Shown piece after piece: positions 17,386 through 25,543 of a stretch of 64,000 nt of DNA. A model generated the notes under the pieces. That model was given only the letters and a program-made list of their open reading frames with translations, ran no database searches and was not told the DNA's origin. A program made the translations under genes and the position numbers. This stretch comes from CAWDLX01 sp046728155 (GTDB lineage: Bacteria; Actinomycetota; Actinomycetes; Mycobacteriales; Micromonosporaceae): contig JBKPDY010000105.1 of the NCBI GenBank assembly GCA_046728155.1, positions 27,202 through 91,201 on the forward strand. The letters run 5' to 3'. Position 1 is the first letter of the stretch. Each line of letters opens with the position of its first letter.

Positions 17386-18513
17386 TCATCGTCGGTGTAC
17401 CGCCCACAGCGCCGCCTCGGTCCGCGAGGCAGATCGCGTCTTGCGCAGCAGATTGGAGACGTGGACCGTTACGGTTCGGATCGAGATGCCCAGCGACTGC
17501 GCCACCTGCTTGTTGGACATGCCCTCGGCGAGGCACGACAGCACCTCCCGCTCGCGAGCAGTGAGAACCGGCTCGTCGTCCGGGCCCGGCAGCTGAATCG
17601 GAGGTGGAAGCGGCGGCACGCGCCCAAGCGTGGCGCCGCCCGGAACCGGCCGCCGGGCCGGACGCGATGCCAGCCGGGCCGACCAGGATCGATCACCGCG
17701 TGCGGGCATCTGATCGGCGATCAACCGGATGTGGTCGGGCAGGGGAATGCTCGCGAGATGCGCTGGATCGCCGATCCCGACGGCGGCAACGAGCTCAGTG
17801 AGCCAGTATGGATTACCCCCGGTCCGTTCCCAGACCACCCGGATGAGCTTGGCCGGGAGGCGGTGGCCCGGGTAGGCGTCGGCGAGCAGGCTCCCGACCT
17901 CCGCGACCGTGAGCGGGCCGAGATGCTGTCGCACCGAGCCGACCGCACCGGATAGACGGGCCAGCGTCCGGGCCGCGAGGTGCGGAAAGACCCCGGTGTC
18001 AGGGGGACGGCTGGTCACGATCATGAGCACCGGCAGGTCGGGAGCGGCGGCGAGCTCCGCCACCAAGGTGAGACTGGCCGGGTCCAACGCGTGCAGGTCC
18101 TCGACGACCAGCAACCCGGGTCCGTCGCCGACGAGTGCCCTGACGGTCTCAACGGCCAGCCGCAGCAGGGCAGCTGGGGCATATCGCTCGCGTGGGGCGT
18201 CAGGGTGCTGGGTCAGCCAGGCGAGTGCGTCGGCCGGTACCGGCAGGCGTTCGGTATCTCGTCCACTCAGCACCGCGGCGAGCCAGTCGTAGGGCGCAGG
18301 AGACTCGAGGCGTGCGGTACCGGAGAGCGTGATCGCAGGAGGCGGGAGAAGCTCTGCCACGACGGAGGCCACCAACAGGCTCTTGCCGACTCCCGCCGCA
18401 CCGGTGATCACGATCGTGTGCCGTCGGCCGGAGTCTGGATCGCTGACCCGGGACCAGGTACGCCGCAACTCAGCGCACTCCCGCTCCCGCCCCAGCATCC
18501 GGCTCGGCCCCAT
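17386..18513 (-). CDS. Short LuxR-family regulator with AAA ATPase domain
   Basis: A 375-residue protein that looks like a compressed LAL-type regulator. Walker A is GAAGVGKSLL (about 39-48), Walker B LLVVEDLHALD (about 134-144). A C-terminal LuxR helix-turn-helix (about 310-370: LTAREREVLSCLAEG, NKQVAQSLGISIRTVTVHV) follows a Pro-rich linker. Typical LAL proteins are about 900 residues with a long TPR-like middle, which is absent here. It converges on the PanA pair with a 37-base gap, and its start faces the PP2C gene. Likely an ATP-responsive transcription activator; target unknown. Confidence 0.85.
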   Translation of the reverse strand: MGPSRMLGRERECAELRRTWSRVSDPDSGRRHTIVITGAAGVGKSLLVASVVAELLPPPAITLSGTARLESPAPYDWLAAVLSGRDTERLPVPADALAWLTQHPDAPRERYAPAALLRLAVETVRALVGDGPGLLVVEDLHALDPASLTLVAELAAAPDLPVLMIVTSRPPDTGVFPHLAARTLARLSGAVGSVRQHLGPLTVAEVGSLLADAYPGHRLPAKLIRVVWERTGGNPYWLTELVAAVGIGDPAHLASIPLPDHIRLIADQMPARGDRSWSARLASRPARRPVPGGATLGRVPPLPPPIQLPGPDDEPVLTAREREVLSCLAEGMSNKQVAQSLGISIRTVTVHVSNLLRKTRSASRTEAALWAVHRR

Positions 18514-18574
18514 GCGCTAACGATACGTACAAGTGCGTACAGACAGAGTGACGGCGTCTTGGCAAGCTAGCGTC

Positions 18575-19291
18575 ATGAGCCTCACCTTGCGTGCCGCGGT
18601 GGCCACTCACGTGGGTAGAGTGCGGACGAACAATGAGGATTCGGCCTTTGCCGGGCGCTGCCTGGTCGCCGTCGCCGATGGGATCGGCGGGCTGCCCGCA
18701 GGCGAACTGGCGAGCGGGATCGCCATCGAGGCGCTTGCCCGGCTTGAGAAGGCCGCCGTCAACGATCCGCTGCCGCCGCTGCGCGAGGCGCTCCAGCAGG
18801 CCAACGATCGAATTCTCAAGCTCGCGAACGCCGATCCGGCAACCGATGGCATGGGGACGACGGTGACCGCGTTACTGCTCACACCGGCTGGGCTCGGTCT
18901 CGTCCACGTGGGGGACTCGCGCGCCTACCTGTTGCGTGACGCAACGTTGGAACAGATCACGAAGGACGACACGTTCGTCCAGTCGCTCGTCGACGAGGGA
19001 GTGCTCTCCCCGGCCGCGGCACGCGTTCATCCGCGCCGCTCGGTGGTCACCCAGGCAGTGCAGGGACACGAGTTCGTGGCGACCTACGACAAGCTCAACC
19101 CCCGGGTCGGGGACCGCTTCCTGCTGTGCAGCGACGGCCTGTCCGACGTGGTCGGGGATGACGAGATCGACTCGATCCTCGCCAGCCAGCCTGACCCGTC
19201 CAGGTGCGCGAAGAGACTCGTTTCCGCCGCCCTCGGCGCCGGTGGGCCCGACAATGTCACCGTCGTCGTCGCCGACGTACGCCCGGCCTGA
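18575..19291 (+). CDS. PP2C-family protein serine/threonine phosphatase
   Basis: A 238-residue soluble PP2C phosphatase of the PstP type without a membrane tail. All metal and catalytic motifs are visible: RTNNEDSAF, VADGIGG, GMGTTVTALL, HVGDSRAYLL, LCSDGLSDVV and GGPDNVTVVV. It dephosphorylates Ser/Thr-phosphorylated proteins. ATG 18575 matches the usual PP2C N-terminus; an upstream ATG at 18533 adds 14 unlikely residues. Divergent from the AAA-LuxR gene. A Ser/Thr kinase gene lies 8 kb downstream. Confidence 0.92.
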   Translation: MSLTLRAAVATHVGRVRTNNEDSAFAGRCLVAVADGIGGLPAGELASGIAIEALARLEKAAVNDPLPPLREALQQANDRILKLANADPATDGMGTTVTALLLTPAGLGLVHVGDSRAYLLRDATLEQITKDDTFVQSLVDEGVLSPAAARVHPRRSVVTQAVQGHEFVATYDKLNPRVGDRFLLCSDGLSDVVGDDEIDSILASQPDPSRCAKRLVSAALGAGGPDNVTVVVADVRPA

Positions 19292-19451
19292 GCATTGTCC
19301 ACTGTGGTGATGACGTGTTCGCAGTGGTCAATAGAATCCGAAGTGTTGCCCGCCACTTATCGATGGCTCATACGGGGATGTGCCGTGCCCGGCGGGATGA
19401 GAGTATGTCGGGCAATATCATCCGCGGGGGTAGGGCACGGAGGAGCACTCG

Positions 19452-20261
19452 ATGGATCGGCCCGACTGGGCGCCGGAAGGCATCGATATTGATCGGCCGA
19501 GTGCCGCACGCATCTACGACTACTGGCTCGGTGGTAGCCACAACTTCGCCGTCGACCGGGAGATCGCACGCTCGGTAACAGCGGCGGTACCCGATACGGC
19601 CCGCATCATGCAGGCCAATCGGGCCTTCCTTCATCGCGCTGTGCGGTACCTGGTCGACCAGGGCATCCGCCAGTTCCTCGATCTTGGATCGGGCATACCC
19701 ACACTCGGGAACGTGCACGAGGTCGCCCAGAAGGCGGCGCCGGAGTCTCGCGTCGTATACGTGGACATCGACCCGGTCGCAGTCGCTCATAGCCGGCACA
19801 TCCTTGCCGGCAATACGGACGCCACCGTCATCCAGCATGACCTTCGTCACGTCGAGGCGATCCTAACCAACCCGCGGGTGCGCTCCTTGCTCGACTTCCG
19901 CCAGCCCATGGCCCTGCTGATGATGGCGGTCATCCACTTCATTCCAGACGCCGACGACCCAGCGGCGATCATCGGGCGATTCCGGGACGCTCTTGCGCCG
20001 GGCAGTTACCTGGTGTTGTCGCACGGAACGGCCGACGGCATGTCTCCCGAGGCGTCCCGGCGGTGGCTCGAGTTGTTCACCAACACGACAACCCCCGGCA
20101 CCATCCGGACCAGGGCCGAGGTCGAGCGGCTCTTCGGCGGATTCGAACTGGTGGAGCCCGGACTCGTCTGGTCGTCCGAATGGCGACCGGAACACCCGGA
20201 TGACGTCGGCGATAATCCACAGCGCTCAGCCGCATATGCGGGCGTAGGGCTCAAGCGATGA
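19452..20261 (+). CDS. SAM-dependent methyltransferase (Methyltransf_19 / DUF574 type)
   Basis: A 269-residue member of the actinobacterial S-adenosylmethionine methyltransferase family PF04672. It has the family opening (DIDRPSAARIYDYWLGGSHNFAVDRE is split across residues 11-36), the SAM motif FLDLGSGIPT, YVDIDPVAVAHSR, and MMAVIHFIPD. Members are abundant in filamentous actinomycetes, mostly with unknown substrates. A GGAGG site precedes ATG 19452. Its stop overlaps the start of the GGDEF-EAL gene as ATGA, so the two are co-translated, an uncommon pairing. Confidence 0.88.
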   Translation: MDRPDWAPEGIDIDRPSAARIYDYWLGGSHNFAVDREIARSVTAAVPDTARIMQANRAFLHRAVRYLVDQGIRQFLDLGSGIPTLGNVHEVAQKAAPESRVVYVDIDPVAVAHSRHILAGNTDATVIQHDLRHVEAILTNPRVRSLLDFRQPMALLMMAVIHFIPDADDPAAIIGRFRDALAPGSYLVLSHGTADGMSPEASRRWLELFTNTTTPGTIRTRAEVERLFGGFELVEPGLVWSSEWRPEHPDDVGDNPQRSAAYAGVGLKR

Positions 20262-22060
20262 CCGGCACGGAACTGGCCCGCGCGGTCGCCGGCGGGTCCG
20301 GCCTGTCGGCGTTCACGCAGCGCTGGGCCAGTGCCATCGCCTGGACCTGCTATGTGCCGATGGCCCGGGCCGAGCGTCTCGCGGCGCTCAACGGGTTCGC
20401 CCAGCGCCTGGTGACGGCCCTGGTCACGGAGCCCTTCTCGGACCGATCCGGCTACGACGTCGGCACCGGACTCGTGCGGGCGGACTTCGCCGCACCGGAG
20501 ACGCTGGGCAGCACCATCCAGGTCATCGACGAGCACCTAGTTCCCGCGGTTGCCGGACTGGGACTCGACGCCACATCCCCGGAGGTCCGCCGCCGGCTCT
20601 CCCGGCTGCTAGGGGCGCTCGCCACGGGGTACACCTGGGCCTTGCGAGACCGGACGCTCGACGAGCAGGAGGCGATCCGCGCCGCCGCGTTCGTAGCCCG
20701 CGAGGAGGCCGAGGTCGCATTGCGAGAGAGTGAGGCGCGGTTCCGGTACGCAGCGCTCCACGATCCCCTCACCGGACTGCCCAACCGGGCGTACTTCTCA
20801 AACCGCCTGGAGACGATCTTCCGTACGGCGTCGCCCGACAGCCGCATCGGACTCTGCTTCATCGATCTGGACACGTTCAAGGCCGTCAACGACAGCCTCG
20901 GCCACCAGGTCGGTGATCGGATGCTCATCGCCGTCGCCGAACGACTGAGCCGGCTGGCCAAGGAGCTCGGGCAGACCGCGGCCAGATTCGGCGGCGACGA
21001 GTTCGTGCTCCTGCTCGAGCAGACGACGTGTACGGAGGACGCGGTGAAGGCCGCCGACGCCGTCATGGCACTACTCACCGAACCGTTGCGTGTGGACGGT
21101 CACGACCTCACCGCCAGCGCAAGTATCGGCATCGTGGAGCAGCAGGTCGCCGATACCGATGCGACGGAACTCATGCGAGCCGCCGATATCACACTGCACT
21201 GGGCTAAGACCGACGGCAAGGCGCGATGGGCGGTCTTCGATCGTGAACGTAACGCACACGAGGTTGCCCGGTACACTCTCGCGGCCCAGATGCCGGCCGC
21301 CCTCGACCGGGGCGAGTTCGGGCTCGTGTACCAGCCCATCATCGGGCTCAACGCCGGTACCCTCGACGGCGTCGAGGCGCTCGCCCGCTGGGAGCATCCC
21401 GAGCTTGGCGTGCTCATGCCCGATCGTTTCATCTCCCTCGCCGAGGACAGCGGGCTGATCGTTGCCCTGGGGCTGCGCCTGCTGGAGCAAGCCTGCCGGC
21501 AGGCCGCGCGGTGGCTCGGCATGGTCCCGCGCAGTCCCTACGTCAGCGTCAACCTGGCCATGCGCCAGATCCGCCACCCACATCTGGTCGGCGATGTCGC
21601 CACCGTGCTCGACCAGACCGGCCTCCCACCGAGCAAACTTCAGCTCGAGATCACCGAGAGTGCCGTGATGGACGACGATCCGGAGACGGTAGTCCGGGTA
21701 CGCGAACTCGCCAACCTCGGGGTGCGGCTGACCATCGACGACTTCGGGACCGGCTACTCCAACTTGGCGTACGTGCGCACGCTTCCCGTGCACGGACTGA
21801 AGCTCGCGAGCAAGTTCGTCGAGGAGGCGGGCCACGTACGCCGACGCTCGAGCGGCCGTTTCCCCACGGCATCACCTGAAGCCTTCCTCGAGATCCTGGT
21901 GACACTCGGACATACGCTCGGCCTGACCATCACCGCGGAGGGCGTCGAGACGGCCGCCCAGGCCGAGGTACTGCGTTCGATCGGCTGCGAGTCTGCCCAG
22001 GGTTACCACCTCGGCGTTCCCACCTCCGCCGACGCCATCGCCGACCTCATGCGTGCCTAG
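20258..22060 (+). CDS. GGDEF-EAL cyclic-di-GMP turnover protein
   Basis: A 600-residue cytosolic protein. Residues 1-140 form an unassigned helical sensor-like domain with no membrane helix, followed by a short helical linker (140-160). The GGDEF domain has an intact RFGGDEFV at 244-250 (diguanylate cyclase signature). The EAL domain has EAL at 373-375, LEITES, DDFGTGYS, AEGVET and QGYHLG. The usual LKID motif reads LKLA, so one acidic residue near the metal site is lost and phosphodiesterase activity may be reduced. Co-translated with the preceding methyltransferase; overlaps the convergent DinB gene by four bases. Confidence 0.9.
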   Translation: MTGTELARAVAGGSGLSAFTQRWASAIAWTCYVPMARAERLAALNGFAQRLVTALVTEPFSDRSGYDVGTGLVRADFAAPETLGSTIQVIDEHLVPAVAGLGLDATSPEVRRRLSRLLGALATGYTWALRDRTLDEQEAIRAAAFVAREEAEVALRESEARFRYAALHDPLTGLPNRAYFSNRLETIFRTASPDSRIGLCFIDLDTFKAVNDSLGHQVGDRMLIAVAERLSRLAKELGQTAARFGGDEFVLLLEQTTCTEDAVKAADAVMALLTEPLRVDGHDLTASASIGIVEQQVADTDATELMRAADITLHWAKTDGKARWAVFDRERNAHEVARYTLAAQMPAALDRGEFGLVYQPIIGLNAGTLDGVEALARWEHPELGVLMPDRFISLAEDSGLIVALGLRLLEQACRQAARWLGMVPRSPYVSVNLAMRQIRHPHLVGDVATVLDQTGLPPSKLQLEITESAVMDDDPETVVRVRELANLGVRLTIDDFGTGYSNLAYVRTLPVHGLKLASKFVEEAGHVRRRSSGRFPTASPEAFLEILVTLGHTLGLTITAEGVETAAQAEVLRSIGCESAQGYHLGVPTSADAIADLMRA

Positions 22061-22545
22061 CCCATCGTCTTCGCCCCGTCGATCGACTCCCGGATGATGT
22101 CGGCGTGGCCCGCGTGCTGCGAGGTCTCGGCGATGAGGTGCAGGAGGACGCGGCGCACCGACCACGACTTTCCCGGTTCGAACCACGGTGCCGAAGGCAG
22201 GGCGTGCTCGTGATCGAGGTCGGGAATGCTCTCGACCAGGGCATCGGTCTGAGCCGCCACCGCCCCGTAGGCGTCGAGCAGACCGGCCAGGGTCTCGCCT
22301 TCGGTCATCCGGAAACCGTTCTCCCAATCGGACGGCTCCGCCTGCATCGCCTCGGCGCCGCCGATCGCGAACGCGATCCAGCCGCGCTCCGTCGTCGCGA
22401 TGTGCTTGATGAGCCCGCCCACGCTCAGTTGACTCACCGTCGGGGTCAACCTGGCCTGAGCGTCCGTAAGGTCGCGTGCGGTGTACGTCAGGAAACCCCG
22501 ATGCCGTCTCAGTGTCTCAACCAGGTCGGCCCGCTCGCCTGCCAT
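22057..22545 (-). CDS. DinB-family protein (DUF664)
   Basis: A 162-residue four-helix-bundle protein of the DinB/DUF664 type, a fold used by metal-dependent thiol-S-transferases that take mycothiol or bacillithiol. The metal-site histidines are expected in LIKHIATTERGWI and HLIAETSQHAGHADIIRE, both visible. ATG 22545 follows GGGAGGGG. Its end overlaps the convergent GGDEF-EAL gene by four bases. Specific substrate unknown. Confidence 0.85.
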   Translation of the reverse strand: MAGERADLVETLRRHRGFLTYTARDLTDAQARLTPTVSQLSVGGLIKHIATTERGWIAFAIGGAEAMQAEPSDWENGFRMTEGETLAGLLDAYGAVAAQTDALVESIPDLDHEHALPSAPWFEPGKSWSVRRVLLHLIAETSQHAGHADIIRESIDGAKTMG

Positions 22546-22676
22546 GTCTCCCCTCCCGCCTGATCCGCTGTGGCCAACCAACCGTAGAGGAGACCACCGA
22601 CAGACTGATAAAGCCGAAACATGAAGCACCCGTATGCCAGGGCGGGCGCCGGCGGCCGTTGACGGTCGGGCCGATG

Positions 22677-22859
22677 TCCACATACTGGGAATCGGAGGCA
22701 CGATCGCCGTCAAGGTATCCGAAGGCTCGCCAGGCGTCGCTTTGGGTGCTGCAACGCCGCTCTTCGGTCGCGGTTCGCGGAATGTGAGACGCAAAACATC
22801 CCTTCACCACGCTCCGAGCCGTCGATCTCGCAACGACCTCGGACACGACGGTTCGCGAT
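22677..22859 (+). repeat. Dispersed repeat, copy A
   Basis: This 183-base intergenic segment aligns along its length with 55170-55356. Shared blocks include TCCACATACTGGGAATCG, CGATCGCCGT, GTGAGACGCAAAA and CGTCGATCTCGCAACG, and the copies diverge most in the middle. It contains no gene and lies upstream of the RHH-tailed gene at 22938. Confidence 0.75.
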
Positions 22860-22925
22860 CTTGCGCCGGGCACGCGACTGTGCGTCCAGATAGGACCCAA
22901 CACACTGTTGGCGTCATACGCGTAT

Positions 22926-22931
22926 TACACT
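22926..22931 (+). promoter_or_regulatory. Likely -10 box of a leaderless gene
   Basis: TACACT lies six bases before GTG 22938, so transcription would start at or next to the start codon. It supports GTG 22938 as the start of the following gene. Confidence 0.5.
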
Positions 22932-22937
22932 CGCCAT

Positions 22938-23504
22938 GTGGCGGAAATGCACTGGCGGATGCCCGGGACCTCGCAGCCGGCGGCTCGCCTGGTTGACGTG
23001 ACTGTGGCCGAGGTCGCCGAGGCCATTGAGGCTCCGTTGCGTGACCAACTCCGCCATAGCCTCGGCAAGGACCTCTTGGTTGTTTACTCCGTTACGGCCG
23101 AACGGCGTGCCATCACCGTGCTCCTGTGGCGCGATGATGACGCATTCGTCTGGGTGGTCGCCGCGGCGCGGCCGATGGGTGGCGCCGAGTTCGAGACGTG
23201 GCTCGGGAGGATTGGGGCAATGAGTGAGCTACCTGACTTCGAGACGATGACGAGGGACGAGATACGCGCCTGGTTCCTGAGCAGCGACACCAGCGCCCTA
23301 CTCGCCCGAGCCGAACCTGCTGACACTGCCTTGGTCGAGGTCGACGAACACGACGAGCCCGTCATGCGACCGGCAACTTTCCGGCTCCCTCCACTGATGA
23401 TCGAGTGGTTGGAGCACGCGGCCGGCCGCGATCGGGAGGGTAAATCGGGCATCGTCCGACGCGCCCTCCAGGAGTATCGAGAGCGGCACGACTCCGCAGC
23501 GTGA
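22938..23504 (+). CDS. Uncharacterised protein with C-terminal ribbon-helix-helix domain
   Basis: A 188-residue protein from GTG 22938 (TACACT box six bases upstream, no ribosome site). Residues about 20-95 form a mixed alpha/beta domain (VAEAIEAPLRDQLRHSLG, ITVLLWRDDDAFVWVVAAA). A short linker follows, with an internal Met at 23220. The last 45 residues (RPATFRLPPLMIEWLEHAAG, GKSGIVRRALQEYRERH) look like a ribbon-helix-helix DNA-binding domain of antitoxin type. No separate toxin gene is evident on either side. I do not recognise the N-terminal domain. Confidence 0.65.
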   Translation: MAEMHWRMPGTSQPAARLVDVTVAEVAEAIEAPLRDQLRHSLGKDLLVVYSVTAERRAITVLLWRDDDAFVWVVAAARPMGGAEFETWLGRIGAMSELPDFETMTRDEIRAWFLSSDTSALLARAEPADTALVEVDEHDEPVMRPATFRLPPLMIEWLEHAAGRDREGKSGIVRRALQEYRERHDSAA

Positions 23505-23562
23505 GAGCGGGATCCGATACAAACTGTGGACCACCGACAAAGCAGGTAGGGGCGATCGACGT

Positions 23563-24123
23563 TTGCCCGGTGACGACAGGGATCCGAGGCGAGGCTGGCG
23601 AACGTGGGTTCATCGGCACAGCACCCGTCTGTACGGGCCAAGCCCGGCCACGACTCCGTTGAGCTGGCTCGCTGCTGAGCGCGTCGCCATCGGAAACCTT
23701 CCCACCGCCGAATCGCTCGCCCTGCTCCCCGGCATGGGCGTCACCCACGTCGTCAACTGCCGCGCACGGACCCAGACGTTGATCTCGCAGGACCTCTCTG
23801 CCGAACGTGCGATGTTCGGGCCGGATCGGGTGATCCAAGCCCCGATGTGGGACTCCGGACATCGCCAACCGCCAGCCCTCTGGTCGCGCGCCGCCCTGTT
23901 TGCGGCGGCCGCCCTCGACGATGACCCATCGGCCCGTGTGTTCATTCACTGTCAACAGGGACGGCGACGCTCGGTGCTGGTCGCGTACGCGGTCCTGCGG
24001 CTGCGCGGCCACGGGCCGAAAGCGGCGACCGGCCTGATTCTCGATCATCGTCGGGAGGCCGAACTCGTGCCGGCATATCAGGCCAGCGTTGAACAGTGGC
24101 TCGACGGGCGAAGTCGGGCATGA
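23563..24123 (+). CDS. Dual-specificity protein phosphatase-like protein
   Basis: A 186-residue protein with the Cys-x5-Arg phosphatase loop visible as FIHCQQGRRRSVLVAYAVL (Cys and Arg are catalytic), preceded by MGVTHVVNCRA and a candidate general-acid Asp in MWDSGH. This layout is that of small dual-specificity or tyrosine phosphatases acting on phosphoproteins or phosphoinositide-like substrates. The start is uncertain: TTG 23563 follows a GGTAGGGG site, and no better ATG exists. It converges on the FAD-oxidase gene. Confidence 0.8.
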   Translation: MPGDDRDPRRGWRTWVHRHSTRLYGPSPATTPLSWLAAERVAIGNLPTAESLALLPGMGVTHVVNCRARTQTLISQDLSAERAMFGPDRVIQAPMWDSGHRQPPALWSRAALFAAAALDDDPSARVFIHCQQGRRRSVLVAYAVLRLRGHGPKAATGLILDHRREAELVPAYQASVEQWLDGRSRA

Positions 24124-24187
24124 CGGTTATGCCCGCTCGACGTCGATCGACCGGTATCCACTGTGGACCCGACTCCGCGGGTGATCG

Positions 24188-25543
24188 CTAAGACGGGAAC
24201 AGCACCCCGGGATTGAGCAGTCCGGCCGGGTCGAAGGCCGTCTTCACGCGTCGCATCGCCGCGATCTCCTCAGCTGAGCGTGACAATCCCAACCACGGCG
24301 TCTTGGCCCGTCCTACGCCGTGCTCCGAGCTGATGCTGCCGCCATGTACGGCGACCCTGGTCAGCACCGCCTCGGTCACCGCCTCATCCCTGTCGGTGGC
24401 GTGGAGCACATTGATGTGCAGGTTGCCCTCGTTGAGATGTCCGAAGAGGACAGTCTGCGCGCCCGGGGCGGCGGCTGCGACGATGCCGGGGAGCTCCTCT
24501 ACCAGGGCGGGAAGGTCGTCGAGGGGGACGCATACGTCCAGCTTTACCGGTACGCCCACGGACCCGATCGCCTCGGCGTGCGAATCCCGGTACGCCCACA
24601 GCCGGGCTCGACCGGCGGCATCGGAAGCGACCGCCGCGTCACCGACGACATCGCAGGAAGCAAGGAGGTCCAGCAGCTCGTCCGTCGGGTCGGCACGACC
24701 GGCGGCCTCGATGACGACGTACGTCGGAAACTGGGCTGACAGCGGCAGCGGCAGTGACGCGTACGACCGGACGAGGGCGAGTCCTTCGGCGAGGAACAGC
24801 TCGGCTGCGGTCAGGGTGCCGAGATCGCGCCGCGCGGCGGCGACCAGGGCGAGGGCCGCTGGTGGTCCGGCGACACCGGCCAGGGCGACCGCCTGCTGTC
24901 CGGGCGGCGGGACAAGCTGCAACCGCAGTCGAGTCAACACGCCGAGCGTGCCCTCGCTGCCACAGAAGAGCTGCGCCAGGTCGTACCCGGTGTTGTCCTT
25001 GGCCGGCGGCGACAGTCTACTGAGGACGGTACCGTCGGCGAGAACGGCTTCGACGCCGGCGACCTGGGCGCGCATACTGCCGTAGCGGACCACCCGGATC
25101 CCGCCGGCGTTGGTGGCGGCAAGGCCGCCGATGGTCGCCTGCGACCGGGCGGCGAGGTCGATCCCGAAGTCGAGCCCGGCGGCCCGGGCGTGGTGCTGCA
25201 GAGCTTCCAGCCGTACCCCTGCTCCGGCGGTCACCTGGGCCGCCACGGAGTCGACCGGCTCCAGGTCGGCCAACCGGGTCAGGCTCAGCAGCACCTCCCC
25301 GCCGCGTGGCACGCCACCGCCGACCAGGCCGGAGTTGCCGCCCTGCACCGTTATGGGCACACCGGCGCCCGCGCACAAGCGAACGACCTCGGCAACCTCC
25401 GATGTGGACGATGGTCGGACCACGCACCGGGCCTCGCCGTGAAAGCGGCGGGTCCAGTCCACCTCGTACGACGCCCTGAGGTCGGGGTCGACCAGGAGGT
25501 GGCTATCGCCCACGACGTCGCGGAGGTCAGCCTCCAGGGTCAC
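24188..25543 (-). CDS. FAD-linked 2-hydroxyacid dehydrogenase (D-2-hydroxyglutarate dehydrogenase-like)
   Basis: A 451-residue flavoenzyme of the FAD_binding_4 / FAD-oxidase_C family (D-lactate, glycolate and D-2-hydroxyglutarate dehydrogenases). The PCMH FAD site shows VQGGNSGLVGGG and the ATIGGLAATNAGG block; the C-terminal half ends with GHLNEGNLHIN, SSEHGVGRAK and FDPAGLLNPG, the metal and substrate-binding signature. GTG 25543 overlaps the serA stop as GTGA. The pairing with serA suggests that it reoxidises the D-2-hydroxyglutarate produced by SerA. Confidence 0.88.
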   Translation of the reverse strand: MTLEADLRDVVGDSHLLVDPDLRASYEVDWTRRFHGEARCVVRPSSTSEVAEVVRLCAGAGVPITVQGGNSGLVGGGVPRGGEVLLSLTRLADLEPVDSVAAQVTAGAGVRLEALQHHARAAGLDFGIDLAARSQATIGGLAATNAGGIRVVRYGSMRAQVAGVEAVLADGTVLSRLSPPAKDNTGYDLAQLFCGSEGTLGVLTRLRLQLVPPPGQQAVALAGVAGPPAALALVAAARRDLGTLTAAELFLAEGLALVRSYASLPLPLSAQFPTYVVIEAAGRADPTDELLDLLASCDVVGDAAVASDAAGRARLWAYRDSHAEAIGSVGVPVKLDVCVPLDDLPALVEELPGIVAAAAPGAQTVLFGHLNEGNLHINVLHATDRDEAVTEAVLTRVAVHGGSISSEHGVGRAKTPWLGLSRSAEEIAAMRRVKTAFDPAGLLNPGVLFPS

